DNA of 64,000 nt, taken from Aerococcaceae bacterium DSM 111020 (GTDB lineage: Bacteria; Bacillota; Bacilli; Lactobacillales; Aerococcaceae). The translations under genes and the position numbers were made by a program. The notes beneath the pieces are model-generated. The model was not told the origin of the DNA. It searched no databases and saw only the letters and a program-made list of their open reading frames with translations. Each line of letters starts with the position of its first letter. Within the stretch, counting starts at the first letter, position 1. The stretch is from the NCBI GenBank assembly GCA_015863185.1, contig JACBXP010000005.1:62001-126000 (forward strand), written 5' to 3'. This document shows positions 9,898-17,449 of the stretch, piece by piece.

Positions 9898-10266
9898 GTG
9901 TCGCAAAGTCAAGAAGATTATATTAAATTTATTTATGAAAACAATGACGGTGATTTTGTGGATAACAAACGGATTTCACAGGGACTGAACCTGGCTCCTC
10001 CATCAGTGAGTGAGATGATGCACCGCTTGCAGACACAAGAATTAGTCGATTATGTTCCGTATCGCGGTGTTAAATTAACAGCAAAAGGAACGAACTTGGC
10101 TGAAGAATTGATTCGGAAGCATTTGATTTGGGAATATTTCTTATCACAAAAATTAGAATACTCAGATGAAGAAGTACATGTTTTGGCAGAAGTGTTAGAG
10201 CATGTTACGCCGATTGATTTAGCTAATCGCTTAGCTAAATACATCGATTTTCCAGAATCGAGGTAA
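9898..10266 (+). CDS. short DtxR/MntR-family (SloR/ScaR-like) metalloregulator
   Basis: Predicted metal-responsive transcription repressor, 122 aa from a GTG start with AAGGAGG upstream. An N-terminal winged helix (about 5-65) contains KRISQGLNLAPPSVSEMMHRL. The dimerisation helices follow, with candidate ligands D7, H75, E79, E98, E101 and H102 (in AEVLEHVTP). The sequence resembles streptococcal SloR/ScaR through FPES. It then stops just where those proteins continue with CPHG (metal ligands) and the FeoA/SH3-like domain. B. subtilis MntR also lacks that domain, but its Glu11 corresponds to Lys10 here. The gene is 2 bp from ylxM. It could be a degenerate or a minimal functional regulator. 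Confidence 0.75.
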   Translation: MSQSQEDYIKFIYENNDGDFVDNKRISQGLNLAPPSVSEMMHRLQTQELVDYVPYRGVKLTAKGTNLAEELIRKHLIWEYFLSQKLEYSDEEVHVLAEVLEHVTPIDLANRLAKYIDFPESR

Positions 10267-10268
10267 TC

Positions 10269-10586
10269 ATGTCTCTTGAAAAAACACTATTAATGAATGA
10301 ATTATTTGCTTGCTATCAAGATTTATTGACAACGAAGCAACAAGAAATGTTGGCTTTGTACTATGAGGAAGATTTTACACTGGCTGAAATAGCAGAACAT
10401 TACAATATTAGTAGACAAGGTGTTCATGATACAGTGAAGCGTGGCGAAGAAGCGCTTGAACATTATGAAGCAACGATTCATTTGAATGAGAATCGGAAGT
10501 TAAAACAACAATATATCAATGAATTAAAAAAGACACAATTAAGTGCAGAACAAAGTAAACTTGTTCAAAAAATGGAAGAATTATAG
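10269..10586 (+). CDS. ylxM: YlxM family HTH protein, SRP-associated
   Basis: Small sigma-70 region 4-like helix-turn-helix protein of 105 aa, recognisable by LTTKQQEMLALYYEEDFTLAEIAE followed by ISRQGVHDTVKRGE. In Firmicutes it is encoded next to ffh and thought to modulate the signal recognition particle. Here it ends 10 bp before ffh and starts 2 bp after the short metalloregulator, so the three are probably one operon. Confidence 0.9.
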   Translation: MSLEKTLLMNELFACYQDLLTTKQQEMLALYYEEDFTLAEIAEHYNISRQGVHDTVKRGEEALEHYEATIHLNENRKLKQQYINELKKTQLSAEQSKLVQKMEEL

Positions 10587-10596
10587 GGGTGTATTT

Positions 10597-12069
10597 ATGG
10601 CATTTGAAGGACTATCAGAACGCCTCCAAGGCGCAATTAGTAATGCAAGTAAGGGTGGCAAGATAACGGAAGCTGATTTACGTCAGATGATGCGTGAAAT
10701 TCGTCTGGCATTATTAGAAGCGGACGTTAATTTCCAAGTTGTGAAGAAATTTGTCAAAAGGGTCAATGAACGAGCACTAGGATCCGATGTTCTTGAATCA
10801 CTGTCACCGGCACAACAGGTCGTTAAGATTGTAGATGAAGAATTAACCCAATTAATGGGCGGGGAACAAGTTGATTTAAATATTAGCCAACAGCCCCCGA
10901 CCATTATTATGATGGTTGGATTGCAGGGTGCTGGTAAAACAACAACTGTCGGTAAATTAGCGAATTATGTTACCAAAGAATTAGGGAAGAAACGCCCATT
11001 ACTGGTTGCGGGTGATATCTATCGTCCTGCGGCTATTGATCAATTAAAAACCATTGGTAAACAATTAAATTTTGATGTTTATGAAGAAGGAACAGGTAAA
11101 AGCCCGGTTGAAATATCAAAACGTGCCCTACAACAAGCACAAATCAATGGCAATGAAGTCGTTATTATTGATACGGCCGGGCGACTCCATGTCAATGAAG
11201 AGTTAATGTCGGAGTTACGCCAAATCAAGGCCGCTGTCAATCCCCATGAAATCTTACTGACGGTTGATGCGATGACGGGACAAGATGCGGTCAATGTTGC
11301 TGAAGCATTCAATGAATCTTTAGATGTGACCGGGGTCGTCATCACAAAATTAGATGGTGACACACGCGGTGGTGCAGCACTATCAATCCGTTCGGTTATC
11401 GATACCCCCATTAAATTTACAGGGCAAGGTGAAAAATTAGATGCCTTAGAAGTCTTCTACCCAGACCGGATGTCTAGTCGTATCCTTGGTATGGGGGATA
11501 TGATGACATTAATCGAAAAAGCCCAACGCGACTTTGACGAAAAAGAAGCGGAAGAAATGGCAGCGAAGATTAAAGATGCCAGTTTCGATTTCAATGATTT
11601 TATTAGTCAAATGGATCAAGTGAATAAAATGGGATCCATTAAAGACATTTTAAAATTAGTTCCTGGGATGAATAAAATACCAGGTCTCGATGAATTAGAA
11701 GTCGATGAAAAAGATATGGCTCGCGTACGGGCAATCGTTTCTTCGATGACCCCTTATGAACGTGAGAATCCAAACGTCATTTCGCAAAGTCGTCGCCGTC
11801 GGATAGCGGCAGGTTCAGGGACGGACTTACAAATGGTGAATCAATTAATTAAACAATTTAATCAAACGAGAGAAATGATGAGCCAAATGTCTAATGGTCG
11901 TATGGGAAATATGAACAAAATGATGAATAAAATGCAACAAATGCAAGGTGGCATGCCAGGGATGCCAAGTGGACCTGGGATGAAGAAAATGAAATCACCT
12001 GATCAAATAAAAAAAGAACAACAAGATAAAGAATTGCGTCGTCGTCTTAAAAAAATGCGCCGTCGTTAA
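10597..12069 (+). CDS. ffh: signal recognition particle protein Ffh (SRP54)
   Basis: SRP GTPase that binds signal sequences and 4.5S RNA and docks with FtsY. The 490-aa protein has an N domain, a G domain with GLQGAGKTTT (about 107-116), DTAGRLHVNEELM and TKLDGDTRGGA, and a Met-rich C-terminal M domain (MGNMNKMMNKMQQMQGGMPGMP) ending in a basic tail. The start at 10597 (MAFEGLSERLQG) follows an RBS-like AGGGGTG. The in-frame ATG 54 bp upstream lies inside ylxM and adds non-family residues. Confidence 0.96.
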   Translation: MAFEGLSERLQGAISNASKGGKITEADLRQMMREIRLALLEADVNFQVVKKFVKRVNERALGSDVLESLSPAQQVVKIVDEELTQLMGGEQVDLNISQQPPTIIMMVGLQGAGKTTTVGKLANYVTKELGKKRPLLVAGDIYRPAAIDQLKTIGKQLNFDVYEEGTGKSPVEISKRALQQAQINGNEVVIIDTAGRLHVNEELMSELRQIKAAVNPHEILLTVDAMTGQDAVNVAEAFNESLDVTGVVITKLDGDTRGGAALSIRSVIDTPIKFTGQGEKLDALEVFYPDRMSSRILGMGDMMTLIEKAQRDFDEKEAEEMAAKIKDASFDFNDFISQMDQVNKMGSIKDILKLVPGMNKIPGLDELEVDEKDMARVRAIVSSMTPYERENPNVISQSRRRRIAAGSGTDLQMVNQLIKQFNQTREMMSQMSNGRMGNMNKMMNKMQQMQGGMPGMPSGPGMKKMKSPDQIKKEQQDKELRRRLKKMRRR

Positions 12070-12085
12070 ATCGTTTAATCGCGAC

Positions 12086-12120
12086 CCACAGCTTATGATG
12101 ACATAAGCTGTGGATTTTTA
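12086..12120 (+). terminator. rho-independent terminator after ffh
   Basis: Perfect 12-bp stem CCACAGCTTATG (12086-12097) / CATAAGCTGTGG (12102-12113), 4-nt loop, followed by ATTTTTA. Confidence 0.9.
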
Positions 12121-12148
12121 ATGGAGAGATTAAAAAATGATTAAAAAT

Positions 12149-12180
12149 AACTTTGTAAAGGGAATTCCCTTTACAAAGTT
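12149..12180. repeat. perfect 32-bp palindrome over the rpsP promoter
   Basis: Two exact 16-bp arms meet at a GGGAATTCCC centre with no spacer. The 3' arm contains the -35 box of the rpsP promoter. It may be an operator, or a second hairpin stopping read-through from ffh, although only four T residues follow. Confidence 0.8.
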
Positions 12181-12198
12181 TTGAACGCATGATAATAT
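12170..12198 (+). promoter_or_regulatory. promoter of rpsP-khpA
   Basis: TTTACA (12170-12175) and TAATAT (12193-12198) with a 17-bp spacer. The -35 box is part of the 32-bp palindrome. Confidence 0.6.
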
Positions 12199-12231
12199 AA
12201 CAACAGTCAAAATTTTATGGAGGTGACTTTA

Positions 12232-12504
12232 ATGGCAGTAAAATTACGCATGAAACGTATGGGATCAAAACGTAACCCATTCTACCGTATCGTGGCAGCA
12301 GATTCACGTGCGCCTCGTGATGGACGTATTATCGAACAAATTGGAACATATAATCCAGTTTCTGAACCAAAAGAACTTGAAATTGATGAAGAATTAGCAC
12401 TGAAATGGTTATCTAATGGTGCTCAACCATCAGATACTGTACGTAACTTATTATCATCACAAGGTATTATGCAAAAACATCACGAAGCGAAACATACAAA
12501 ATAA
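12232..12504 (+). CDS. rpsP: 30S ribosomal protein S16
   Basis: Small-subunit protein S16, 90 aa, with the family start [20 protein letters not shown] and the [13 protein letters not shown] block. The start at 12232 is chosen because GGAGGTG lies 7 bp upstream; the upstream ATG at 12217 overlaps that RBS. It begins a transcript with khpA after the ffh terminator. Confidence 0.97.
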   Translation: MAVKLRMKRMGSKRNPFYRIVAADSRAPRDGRIIEQIGTYNPVSEPKELEIDEELALKWLSNGAQPSDTVRNLLSSQGIMQKHHEAKHTK

Positions 12505-12539
12505 TTTTGTTTCATAAGATTATAAAAGAGGTTAGATAA

Positions 12540-12788
12540 ATGCCTAATATTGAAACTTTATTGACAACAATTGTTCAGCCATTGATTAAGTTCCCAGATC
12601 AACTGGAGATCCAAATTGAAGAGACAGATGATTTCATTGAATATCATCTCCATTTAAATCCAGAAGATATTGGTCGTGTCATTGGACGTAAAGGTCGAGT
12701 GATTCGCTCGATTCGAACAATTATTTATAGTATTCGTAACGCAAGTGACAAGCGAACTAAAATTATCGTTAATGATGACAAAGAATAA
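12540..12788 (+). CDS. khpA: KH-domain RNA-binding protein KhpA
   Basis: Single KH-domain protein of 82 aa (YlqC/KhpA family). The GxxG loop is visible in GRVIGRKGRVIRSIR. In other Firmicutes it forms an RNA-binding complex with KhpB/EloR that affects cell elongation and septation. It lies 35 bp after rpsP, the usual neighbour, and is closed by a terminator. Confidence 0.92.
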   Translation: MPNIETLLTTIVQPLIKFPDQLEIQIEETDDFIEYHLHLNPEDIGRVIGRKGRVIRSIRTIIYSIRNASDKRTKIIVNDDKE

Positions 12789-12792
12789 GTAT

Positions 12793-12835
12793 AAGGGAAC
12801 GATTCAGTTGATAAGGCTGAATGGGTTCCCTTTTT
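12793..12835 (+). terminator. rho-independent terminator after khpA
   Basis: AAGGGAAC plus ATTCAG (12793-12807) pair with CTGAAT and GTTCCCTT (12817-12832), with a small internal bulge and a T run. Confidence 0.8.
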
Positions 12836-12870
12836 ATGTACAAATTAAAGATGGGTAAATGAGGTGTATA

Positions 12871-13395
12871 ATGTATATACGTATCGCAAGAATTGTGAAT
12901 ACTTTTGGGATTCAAGGAGATATCAAAGTTATTGCTGAGACAGATTTTCCTGAAGAACGTTTCGAACCGGGATCAGAATTATCAATCATTCGTAATGGTG
13001 TTGAAGAAGCAAAGGTCACGATTAAACAGGCCAGACAACAAAAAGGAACTTATATCATCAGTCTGGAAGAATTCAATAATATTAATCAGGTCGAAGGATT
13101 TAAAGGTGCTTGGCTTGCTATCTTAGAAGAAGAACAACAAGATTTACCGGAAGGTGAATTTTATCATCATCAAATCATCGGCCTGGAAGTTCACACGACA
13201 GAAGGTAAATATTTAGGAAAAATTAAAGAGATATTACCATTGGGACCCAATGATGTCTGGGTTATTAAGCGCCATGAACCTCATTTAAAGGATGCACTTA
13301 TCCCTTATATAGATGATGTTGTGAAAGAAGTTGACTTAGCCAACCAATCTGTTCAGATTCAACTGATGGAAGGATTGATTGATGATGCAGATTGA
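12871..13395 (+). CDS. rimM: 16S rRNA maturation factor RimM
   Basis: Ribosome maturation factor that helps assemble the 30S head around S19. The 174-aa protein shows the N-terminal beta-barrel (IARIVNTFGIQGDIKV), the linker QDLPEGEFYHHQIIGLEV, and the PRC-barrel with GPNDVWVI, ending in LIPYIDDVVKEVDL. ATG 12871 follows GAGGTG at good distance; the ATG at 12859 overlaps that RBS. The gene overlaps trmD by 14 bp. Confidence 0.95.
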   Translation: MYIRIARIVNTFGIQGDIKVIAETDFPEERFEPGSELSIIRNGVEEAKVTIKQARQQKGTYIISLEEFNNINQVEGFKGAWLAILEEEQQDLPEGEFYHHQIIGLEVHTTEGKYLGKIKEILPLGPNDVWVIKRHEPHLKDALIPYIDDVVKEVDLANQSVQIQLMEGLIDDAD

Positions 13396-14098
13396 TGTTT
13401 TGACATTGTTTCCTGAAATGTTTGCTCCTCTAGAATATTCAATTATGAAAAATGCGCAAGACCAGGGACATTTAGCGTTTCACACCCATAATTTTAGAGA
13501 ATATGCTGTCAATAAACATGGACATGTGGATGATTATCCTTATGGGGGAGGGGCCGGTATGTTGTTACGTGTTGAGCCCATCGTTGAGCAACTAGAAGCA
13601 TTACAAAAATCTTCCCATGCCCGTACGATTTTGGTCGATCCAACAGGTGTCCCTTTTACGCAAGAATTGGCAATGGAATGGTCTAATGAAGAGCAGTTAA
13701 TATTTATCTGTGGTCATTATGAAGGATTCGATCAACGGATTCGTGAATTCGTGACGGATGAAGTGTCAATAGGGGATTATGTTTTAACCAATGGTGAATT
13801 GCCTGCGATGGTGATGATTGATGCAACGGTTCGTTTGATTCCTGAAGTGGTTGGTAATGATGCGTCCATTGTTCAAGAATCGTATTCCGATTCATTGCTT
13901 GAATATCCACAATATACCAGACCGCAAGTGTTTCGTGATTTAGAAGTGCCTGAGGTCCTCTTAAGTGGGAATCATGCAAAGATTGAACAATGGCGTAGAG
14001 AACAAGCTTTATTAAACACGTTACATAGAAGACCCGATTTACTAGAAACGGCTCAATTGTCTGAAGCAGAAAAACAATGGTTGAGCCAACAAAATTAA
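13382..14098 (+). CDS. trmD: tRNA (guanine-N1)-methyltransferase TrmD
   Basis: SAM-dependent SPOUT methyltransferase making m1G37 in tRNAs, preventing +1 frameshifting. Key blocks are IDVLTLFPEMF, YPYGGGAGMLLR, ICGHYEGFDQRI, and the trefoil-knot segment SIGDYVLTNGELPAMVMIDA. The length, 238 aa, is normal. ATG 13382 sits 8 bp after GGAAGG; ATG 13385 is equally possible. Translation is coupled to rimM through the overlap. Confidence 0.95.
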   Translation: MMQIDVLTLFPEMFAPLEYSIMKNAQDQGHLAFHTHNFREYAVNKHGHVDDYPYGGGAGMLLRVEPIVEQLEALQKSSHARTILVDPTGVPFTQELAMEWSNEEQLIFICGHYEGFDQRIREFVTDEVSIGDYVLTNGELPAMVMIDATVRLIPEVVGNDASIVQESYSDSLLEYPQYTRPQVFRDLEVPEVLLSGNHAKIEQWRREQALLNTLHRRPDLLETAQLSEAEKQWLSQQN

Positions 14099-14116
14099 TA
14101 TTTTTGTGAAGAAGAC

Positions 14117-14144
14117 TTTACAAATAAGTAAGTTACAGTATAAT
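14117..14144 (+). promoter_or_regulatory. promoter of rplS
   Basis: TTTACA (14117-14122) and TATAAT (14139-14144), spacer 16 bp, just after the trmD stop. Confidence 0.7.
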
Positions 14145-14150
14145 AGATAA

Positions 14151-14229
14151 GTGGTCATGTGACCCAGATTACGATATTCCGCTGATTACTGTGGTAGTTA
14201 AGAATATTAGTGAAAAAGGAGAGTTATTA
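14151..14229 (+). ncRNA. probable L19 leader (rplS autoregulatory 5' UTR)
   Basis: The rplS 5' UTR contains a hairpin GGTCA-TG-TGACC and the stretch GATTACGATATTCCGCTG, which I associate from memory with the Firmicute L19 leader family. Candidate pairing CCAG/CTG and the position between promoter and RBS fit. A covariance search is needed for certainty. Confidence 0.55.
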
Positions 14230-14583
14230 ATGAGTATTAATCCATTAATCGAGAAAGTTACTAATAGTCAATTACGCGATGACATTCCAGAATTCCGTCC
14301 TGGAGATACTGTTCGTGTTCATGCTTTAATCGTCGAAGGTGAACGTGAGCGTGTTCAGTTATTCGAAGGTTTAGTCATTAAACGTCGTGGACAAGGAATC
14401 AGTGAGACATATACTGTCCGTAAAATGTCCAGTGGTGTAGGTGTAGAGCGTACATTCCCAGTACATTCTCCACGTGTAGCCAAATTAGAAGTTATCCGTA
14501 AAGGTAAAGTACGTCGTGCGAAACTTTACTATATTCGCAATCTTTCAGGGAAAGCAGCGCGTATCAAAGAACGCGGACGTTAA
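14230..14583 (+). CDS. rplS: 50S ribosomal protein L19
   Basis: Large-subunit protein at the subunit interface, 117 aa. Recognised by [26 protein letters not shown], the [26 protein letters not shown] block and the basic C-terminus [13 protein letters not shown] 14230 follows AAAGGAG; an in-frame ATG 39 bp upstream lies in the structured leader. It has its own promoter and terminator. Confidence 0.97.
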   Translation: MSINPLIEKVTNSQLRDDIPEFRPGDTVRVHALIVEGERERVQLFEGLVIKRRGQGISETYTVRKMSSGVGVERTFPVHSPRVAKLEVIRKGKVRRAKLYYIRNLSGKAARIKERGR

Positions 14584-14593
14584 TCCGAATGTC

Positions 14594-14623
14594 AGAACAG
14601 TTCATTGGAACTGTTCTTTTTTA
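14594..14623 (+). terminator. rho-independent terminator after rplS
   Basis: Perfect stem AGAACAGTTC (14594-14603) / GAACTGTTCT (14608-14617), 4-nt loop, T run. Confidence 0.9.
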
Positions 14624-14720
14624 TTTATTAATTTTTTGTAAATCATGATATTTATGAATGATTTCATACACTTTATGTTATACTTAACGAGTATTGACTA
14701 GATAAATAGGAGTGTGGCAT

Positions 14721-15146
14721 ATGTCTAAAATTGTTGAAAATTTTGAAGCGTTAATTAAAGAAAAGAATATTCCATTTTCAAAGAAAGAGATTGAAGATGG
14801 CCATCATTTGTATCGTGTGCATTTTAAAGTGTCAGAAGAGCAGTCTTTAATCGTTGAATTAATTATTCAAGGATCTGAAGATGATTATGTGGATGCTCAA
14901 ATTATCTATCGAAAATTGCATATGTTAAATGATCGTGCGAAAGAAGACTTAGCACTTAAAATAATGAATCAAATGAATGAAATTCGTACCGGATATTATA
15001 ATATTTATTTAGCTGGAGACGGCGAAATTTTCTTGAGAAATTTAATGCGTGTCGGAGAAGATGTTCAACCGCTTTATCAAACTTTAATTGTTGGTTCATC
15101 AATTGCCAAGAGCCTCATTGGAGACTTACAAGCAAAATTAAAATAA
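14721..15146 (+). CDS. conserved-looking small protein of unknown function
   Basis: I do not recognise this 141-aa acidic, soluble protein. It starts MSKIVENFEALIKEKNIPF, then alternates predicted strands (HHLYRVHFKVSE, SLIVELIIQ, DYVDAQIIYRKLH) and ends in helices. This is somewhat like the alpha/beta fold of YbjN or secretion-chaperone-like proteins; that is only a resemblance. AGGAG sits 7 bp before ATG 14721. It is 20 bp upstream of the YitT gene and probably co-transcribed with it. Confidence 0.6.
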   Translation: MSKIVENFEALIKEKNIPFSKKEIEDGHHLYRVHFKVSEEQSLIVELIIQGSEDDYVDAQIIYRKLHMLNDRAKEDLALKIMNQMNEIRTGYYNIYLAGDGEIFLRNLMRVGEDVQPLYQTLIVGSSIAKSLIGDLQAKLK

Positions 15147-15166
15147 TTTGGTAGGAGATCCCAAAT

Positions 15167-16081
15167 ATGATAAATGTTTTTCTTAATCGACCAGGTGTCA
15201 AAGTAACATTACAGGCGCTGGTGATCATTTTTGCTGGCTTTGGGTTTGCGGTAGGATTAAATATCTTTCAAATCCCTGGAGATATTTATGCCGGAGGGAT
15301 TACGGGATTTGCGCAATTAATAACGTATAGTTTGCGAGAATTTAGTCATTTGGATAATGTCATTGCTACTGGTAATTTATATTTTCTATTAAATGTACCA
15401 ATTTTAATCTTGAGTATTTTCAAACTAGGCAGAAAATTCACGATTTTAACCATTCTTGTTGTTATTTCAACAACTCTTTGGACGAACATCATTCCAGTAC
15501 AAGGTGTATCCAAAGAACCTTTATTGAATGCGATTATTGGAGGAACGATTTCCGGCATTTCTGGGGGATTGTGTGTGAAATATGGGATGTCTTCTGGCGG
15601 GATTGATATTATTTCAATGGTCATTTACCGTGCAACGGGCATCAATGTGGGTTCCATGAATTTAGTTATTAATTCACTGATTGTTATGGCGGCTGGAATG
15701 TTGTATTCTTGGGAATTTGCACTTTTTACCATTATTTCAATGTATGCAAATGCTCGAATGGTTGATGTTCTTCATACCAATGATCATCGCATGACTGTTT
15801 TTATCGTTACTGAACAAGTGGATGAAGTGGTAGAGGCCATTTTGAAGCGCATTCGACGGGGGATAACCATAATGGACGGTAAGGGTGGTTATAGTAAGAC
15901 GCCTCGCTCTGTACTAATGATTGTCGTCAATCAATATGAATTGCATGAGTTACAATTTGCGGTATTGGAAACAGACCCGAAAGCATTTATTGACGTGATT
16001 CAGTCATCGCAAGTGACTGGGAATTATTTATCTAAAGAACAACAAGATTCCTACAAGAATCAGGTCAAAAAAGTCTCATAA
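15167..16081 (+). CDS. YitT family integral membrane protein
   Basis: Polytopic membrane protein of 304 aa. Several hydrophobic segments (about 15-35, 55-75, 85-105, 110-135, 155-185) contain the family pattern GGITGFAQLITYS and the Gly-rich GGTISGISGGLCVKYGMSSGGIDII. A cytosolic C-terminal DUF2179 domain follows (about 215-290). The transported substrate, if any, is unknown for the family. Start ATG 15167 has AGGAG upstream. Confidence 0.85.
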   Translation: MINVFLNRPGVKVTLQALVIIFAGFGFAVGLNIFQIPGDIYAGGITGFAQLITYSLREFSHLDNVIATGNLYFLLNVPILILSIFKLGRKFTILTILVVISTTLWTNIIPVQGVSKEPLLNAIIGGTISGISGGLCVKYGMSSGGIDIISMVIYRATGINVGSMNLVINSLIVMAAGMLYSWEFALFTIISMYANARMVDVLHTNDHRMTVFIVTEQVDEVVEAILKRIRRGITIMDGKGGYSKTPRSVLMIVVNQYELHELQFAVLETDPKAFIDVIQSSQVTGNYLSKEQQDSYKNQVKKVS

Positions 16082-16085
16082 AAAA

Positions 16086-16140
16086 GAAGCATATTCCTCC
16101 TCAATGAGTTATTTCACTGAGAGGAATATGCTTTCTTCAT
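16086..16140. terminator. bidirectional terminator between yitT and the - strand HAD gene
   Basis: GAAGCATATTCCTC (16087-16100) pairs with GAGGAATATGCTTTC (16122-16136). It is flanked by an A run on the left and a T-rich tract on the right, so it can serve both converging genes. Confidence 0.8.
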
Positions 16141-16144
16141 TTTT

Positions 16145-16960
16145 CTAAATAGGCAATTGGAAATAATCAATCAAATAATTGGCAAGACCATCTTCATTGT
16201 TTGAATCGTTTGTTTCATCATTCGCGATTGCTTTTAATTCAGGAATTGCATTGTTCATGGCCACTCCTAATCCCGCATATTCAATCATTTCTAAATCATT
16301 ATCTTCATCGCCAAAGGCTAAGATATTTTCTTTTGGAATATGATAAAAATCAGCAATGCGTTTGACTCCAACCGCTTTATTAATGCCACTGCGAACAATT
16401 TCTAAGACAGGTAGAAATCCTCCCCACGTTCGTACTGAAATCACATCACCATAATGATTTTCAAGACGTTGAGCGATTTTTTGTTGGTCTTCAATCGGAC
16501 AGAAAATCGTTAATGCAGTCGGATTATAAGTGAGTTCTTCTCGTGATAATAGTGCGATTTTGGCTTTATCTTTGGGATAAAAAGGACTGTCAGGCAAATT
16601 CATCGATGTCGTAAATAATTGATCGCGGCCCTCTGCCATCAAGACATCAATGCCTAGTAAATCCTGATTAGCAAAGATTTCAAACGCGATTTCCTTATCT
16701 AGCTCTTCATGATAACTTGGGATCCATTCGTTATGCTTTGGATGATGACATAATGCCCCATTAAAATTGACCAATCCCGTATCAATTCCTAATTGAGCAT
16801 AAATATCTTTAGCTGTACGATAAGGGCGTCCGGTGACAATCGTCACTAAATGACCCATTTGATCGAGTAAACGTAATGTTTGAATAGTTTTGTGTGTTAA
16901 TTGAGATTGGTTATTTAATGTGGTACCATCTAAATCAATGGCAATCATATGTTGATTCAA
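16145..16960 (-). CDS. HAD-superfamily phosphatase, Cof/YidA subfamily (second copy)
   Basis: Second Cof-type hydrolase in the window, 271 aa, only distantly similar to the one at 6412. Motif I is MIAIDLDGTTLN, motif II TIVTGRPYRTA, motif IV GDEDNDLEMIEYAG. A TTG start is chosen: GAGGAG is 9 bp upstream of it but 21 bp from the next in-frame ATG (16948). Transcribed against the flow of the region. Substrate unknown. Confidence 0.85.
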   Translation of the reverse strand: MNQHMIAIDLDGTTLNNQSQLTHKTIQTLRLLDQMGHLVTIVTGRPYRTAKDIYAQLGIDTGLVNFNGALCHHPKHNEWIPSYHEELDKEIAFEIFANQDLLGIDVLMAEGRDQLFTTSMNLPDSPFYPKDKAKIALLSREELTYNPTALTIFCPIEDQQKIAQRLENHYGDVISVRTWGGFLPVLEIVRSGINKAVGVKRIADFYHIPKENILAFGDEDNDLEMIEYAGLGVAMNNAIPELKAIANDETNDSNNEDGLANYLIDYFQLPI

Positions 16961-17061
16961 AGTTATCAGCTCCTCTTCTTCTCGCTCATTATAGCGAATT
17001 TTTCCAGGAGGAACAATGATAAGCAGCCTGTTTCAAAAAAATAAGAAGGAAATGAGCGAAT

Positions 17062-17379
17062 ATGGTTAAGCATTTTGATGATTTAAACAGAGAAGATCAA
17101 GTATTGGTTATGTTAGAACAAGTGATTGATCCGGAGATAGGCATTGATATTGTGAATTTAGGCTTAATTTATGAAATTAAAGTGACAGACAATCACTGTG
17201 ATTTATTAATGACATTAACAACGCCTAATTGTCCTTTATTGGATGTCATTGAAGCCGATATTCATCATAAAGTCACTGCTATTGACAGTATTGATGACGT
17301 GAAGATCGAATACACATTTGATCCACCATGGACCCCGGATAGTATGTCCCGTTATGCTCGTATCGCATTAGGAATATAA
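17062..17379 (+). CDS. DUF59/MIP18 family Fe-S assembly protein (SufT/PaaD-like)
   Basis: 105-aa protein with the family pattern VIDPEIGIDIVNLGLIYEI at about 21-40 and the conserved Cys in TLTTPNCPLLDVIE. Related proteins (SufT, PaaD, MIP18) assist Fe-S cluster maturation. The C-terminus FDPPWTPDSMSRYARIALG matches stand-alone members. RBS AAGGA lies upstream. There is no suf operon nearby. Confidence 0.87.
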   Translation: MVKHFDDLNREDQVLVMLEQVIDPEIGIDIVNLGLIYEIKVTDNHCDLLMTLTTPNCPLLDVIEADIHHKVTAIDSIDDVKIEYTFDPPWTPDSMSRYARIALGI

Positions 17380-17401
17380 TGTTAGTTAGATGATCATATT
17401 A

Positions 17402-17449
17402 AAAAAACACTGCGAACAAGAAAGTTTCATCTTGTCATGCAGTGTTTTC
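17402..17449. terminator. bidirectional terminator between the DUF59 gene and recQ
   Basis: AAAACACTGC pairs with GCAGTGTTTT, with an inner ACAAGA/TCTTGT helix, and has A/T runs on both sides. Confidence 0.85.

Noticed and set aside
6412-16960. The two HAD phosphatases as a recent duplication
   Set aside because: They share only family motifs and differ widely elsewhere; they lie in unrelated contexts and on opposite strands.
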